Shown: in pieces, positions 63,388 to 64,000 of the stretch
Layout: every line of letters starts with the position of its first letter
Position numbering within the stretch: position 1 is the stretch's first letter
DNA from: Allolobophora icterica
Taxonomy: Eukaryota > Annelida > Clitellata > Crassiclitellata > Lumbricidae
Assembly: GCA_963556255.1 (NCBI GenBank)
Contig: OY744604.1
Span: forward strand, 78,832,197 to 78,896,196
Direction: 5' to 3'
DNA length: 64,000 nucleotides
Position numbers and translations under genes: made by a program
The notes under the pieces: model-generated
Seen by the model: the letters and a program-made list of their open reading frames with translations, nothing else
The model's database searches: none
Told to the model about the DNA's origin: nothing

Positions 63388-63611
63388 CAGGGACGTCATT
63401 TGGGGGCCAGGGTTTTCTCCCCTCTGATTTTTTTAAAAAGAGAAAAAAAAGAGAGTCTCATTTGCAGCACTGCCTGTTTTACGCATGTACAATGTATAGA
63501 AACATTCCGAAGCAACACCAAAAATGTAAAAAAATAATTTGTTCGCGCCTGTGCGCGAGAAATTTTTTCACCTCTTTTGCCCCTCCGGAAAAAGCTGAAA
63601 TGACGTCCCTG
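63388..63611. mobile_element. hAT-type MITE I, TSD GCACTTGA/GCACATGA
   Basis: Perfect inverted ends CAGGGACGTCATTT and AAATGACGTCCCTG, with 8-base flanks differing at one position (63380-63387 and 63612-63619). No coding sequence. Confidence 0.87.
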
Positions 63612-64000
63612 GCACATGAGTTGTATAGCCTACTTTTAACCTCACAGAGGCGGCAGGCCTACTTGGGCGTTGTCTCTTAGAAGCGTTGCAGATATGTCTA
63701 CCTTATCTAAATAGTTCCGAAATGAGATTGGCTAAATTTAATATATGCTGAGCTGCATCACATGAAACAGTATTTATATATATATAAGGCAAATCTGTAG
63801 CAAAAGTTGCTTCTACATAGGTGAAATAAAACGCAAACGTGCTAAAACTACGTCACTGAATTTGCATAGCTTCAAATTTTGCTAAAACAATTCTGTAATT
63901 GACTTAATTCATGCATTACGTTTGAATACATTCCACTTTAAAAAATTTATAAATATTTTATTGCGGTTGTGCAGCTTTTTAGATGGAAAATTGCATGTAA

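Overview
The window is animal (metazoan) genomic DNA: coding sequence is split into short exons with GT..AG introns and consistent splice phases. It is AT-rich, full of microsatellites and carries many kinds of transposon. It looks like an aquatic invertebrate, but nothing here fixes the phylum. There is no bacterial-style gene organisation.

The backbone is a tandem array on the + strand of one receptor gene family, which I reconstructed exon by exon. The full unit is: a signal-peptide exon, three Ig-like exons, three plexin/MET-style TIG (IPT) domains spread over five exons with two furin-type basic sites, and a last exon encoding a transmembrane helix and a short tail with repeated tyrosine motifs (YLQPS, YANE). 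Five units are visible. Unit 1 shows only its last exon (771-1124). Unit 2 (6141-11062) lacks the signal-peptide and Ig exons and has a frameshifted tail. Unit 3 (15194-29532) is complete: ten exons, phases closing exactly, about 826 residues. Unit 4 (33681-50212) has two signal-peptide exons, has lost Ig1, Ig2 and half of Ig3, and keeps the TIG and tail exons. Unit 5 (57100 to beyond the window) is intact as far as it can be seen. A stray tail-exon remnant lies at 50934-51008. Introns and 3' flanks are also homologous between units, so the array grew by segmental duplication.

The rest is mainly mobile DNA: three Helitron-like elements with hairpin arrays, many hAT-type elements with 8-bp target duplications (one nested in another), a Tc1/mariner foldback element, a piggyBac element at TTAA, two Mutator-like elements whose ends are tandem arrays, LINE fragments, a tRNA-derived SINE family and many microsatellites, some of which are LINE tails.

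Two signals stand out. One is the modular Ig/TIG receptor cluster with variable tyrosine-motif tails, plausibly a diversifying recognition or signalling system. The other is the octamer TAGGCCTA (with TAGGCCCTA/TAGGGCCTA variants), found at least 24 times. Comparison of paralogues and of two transposon reading frames indicates that it arises by insertion of GGCC(C)TA at TA dinucleotides, like a recurrent transposon footprint.
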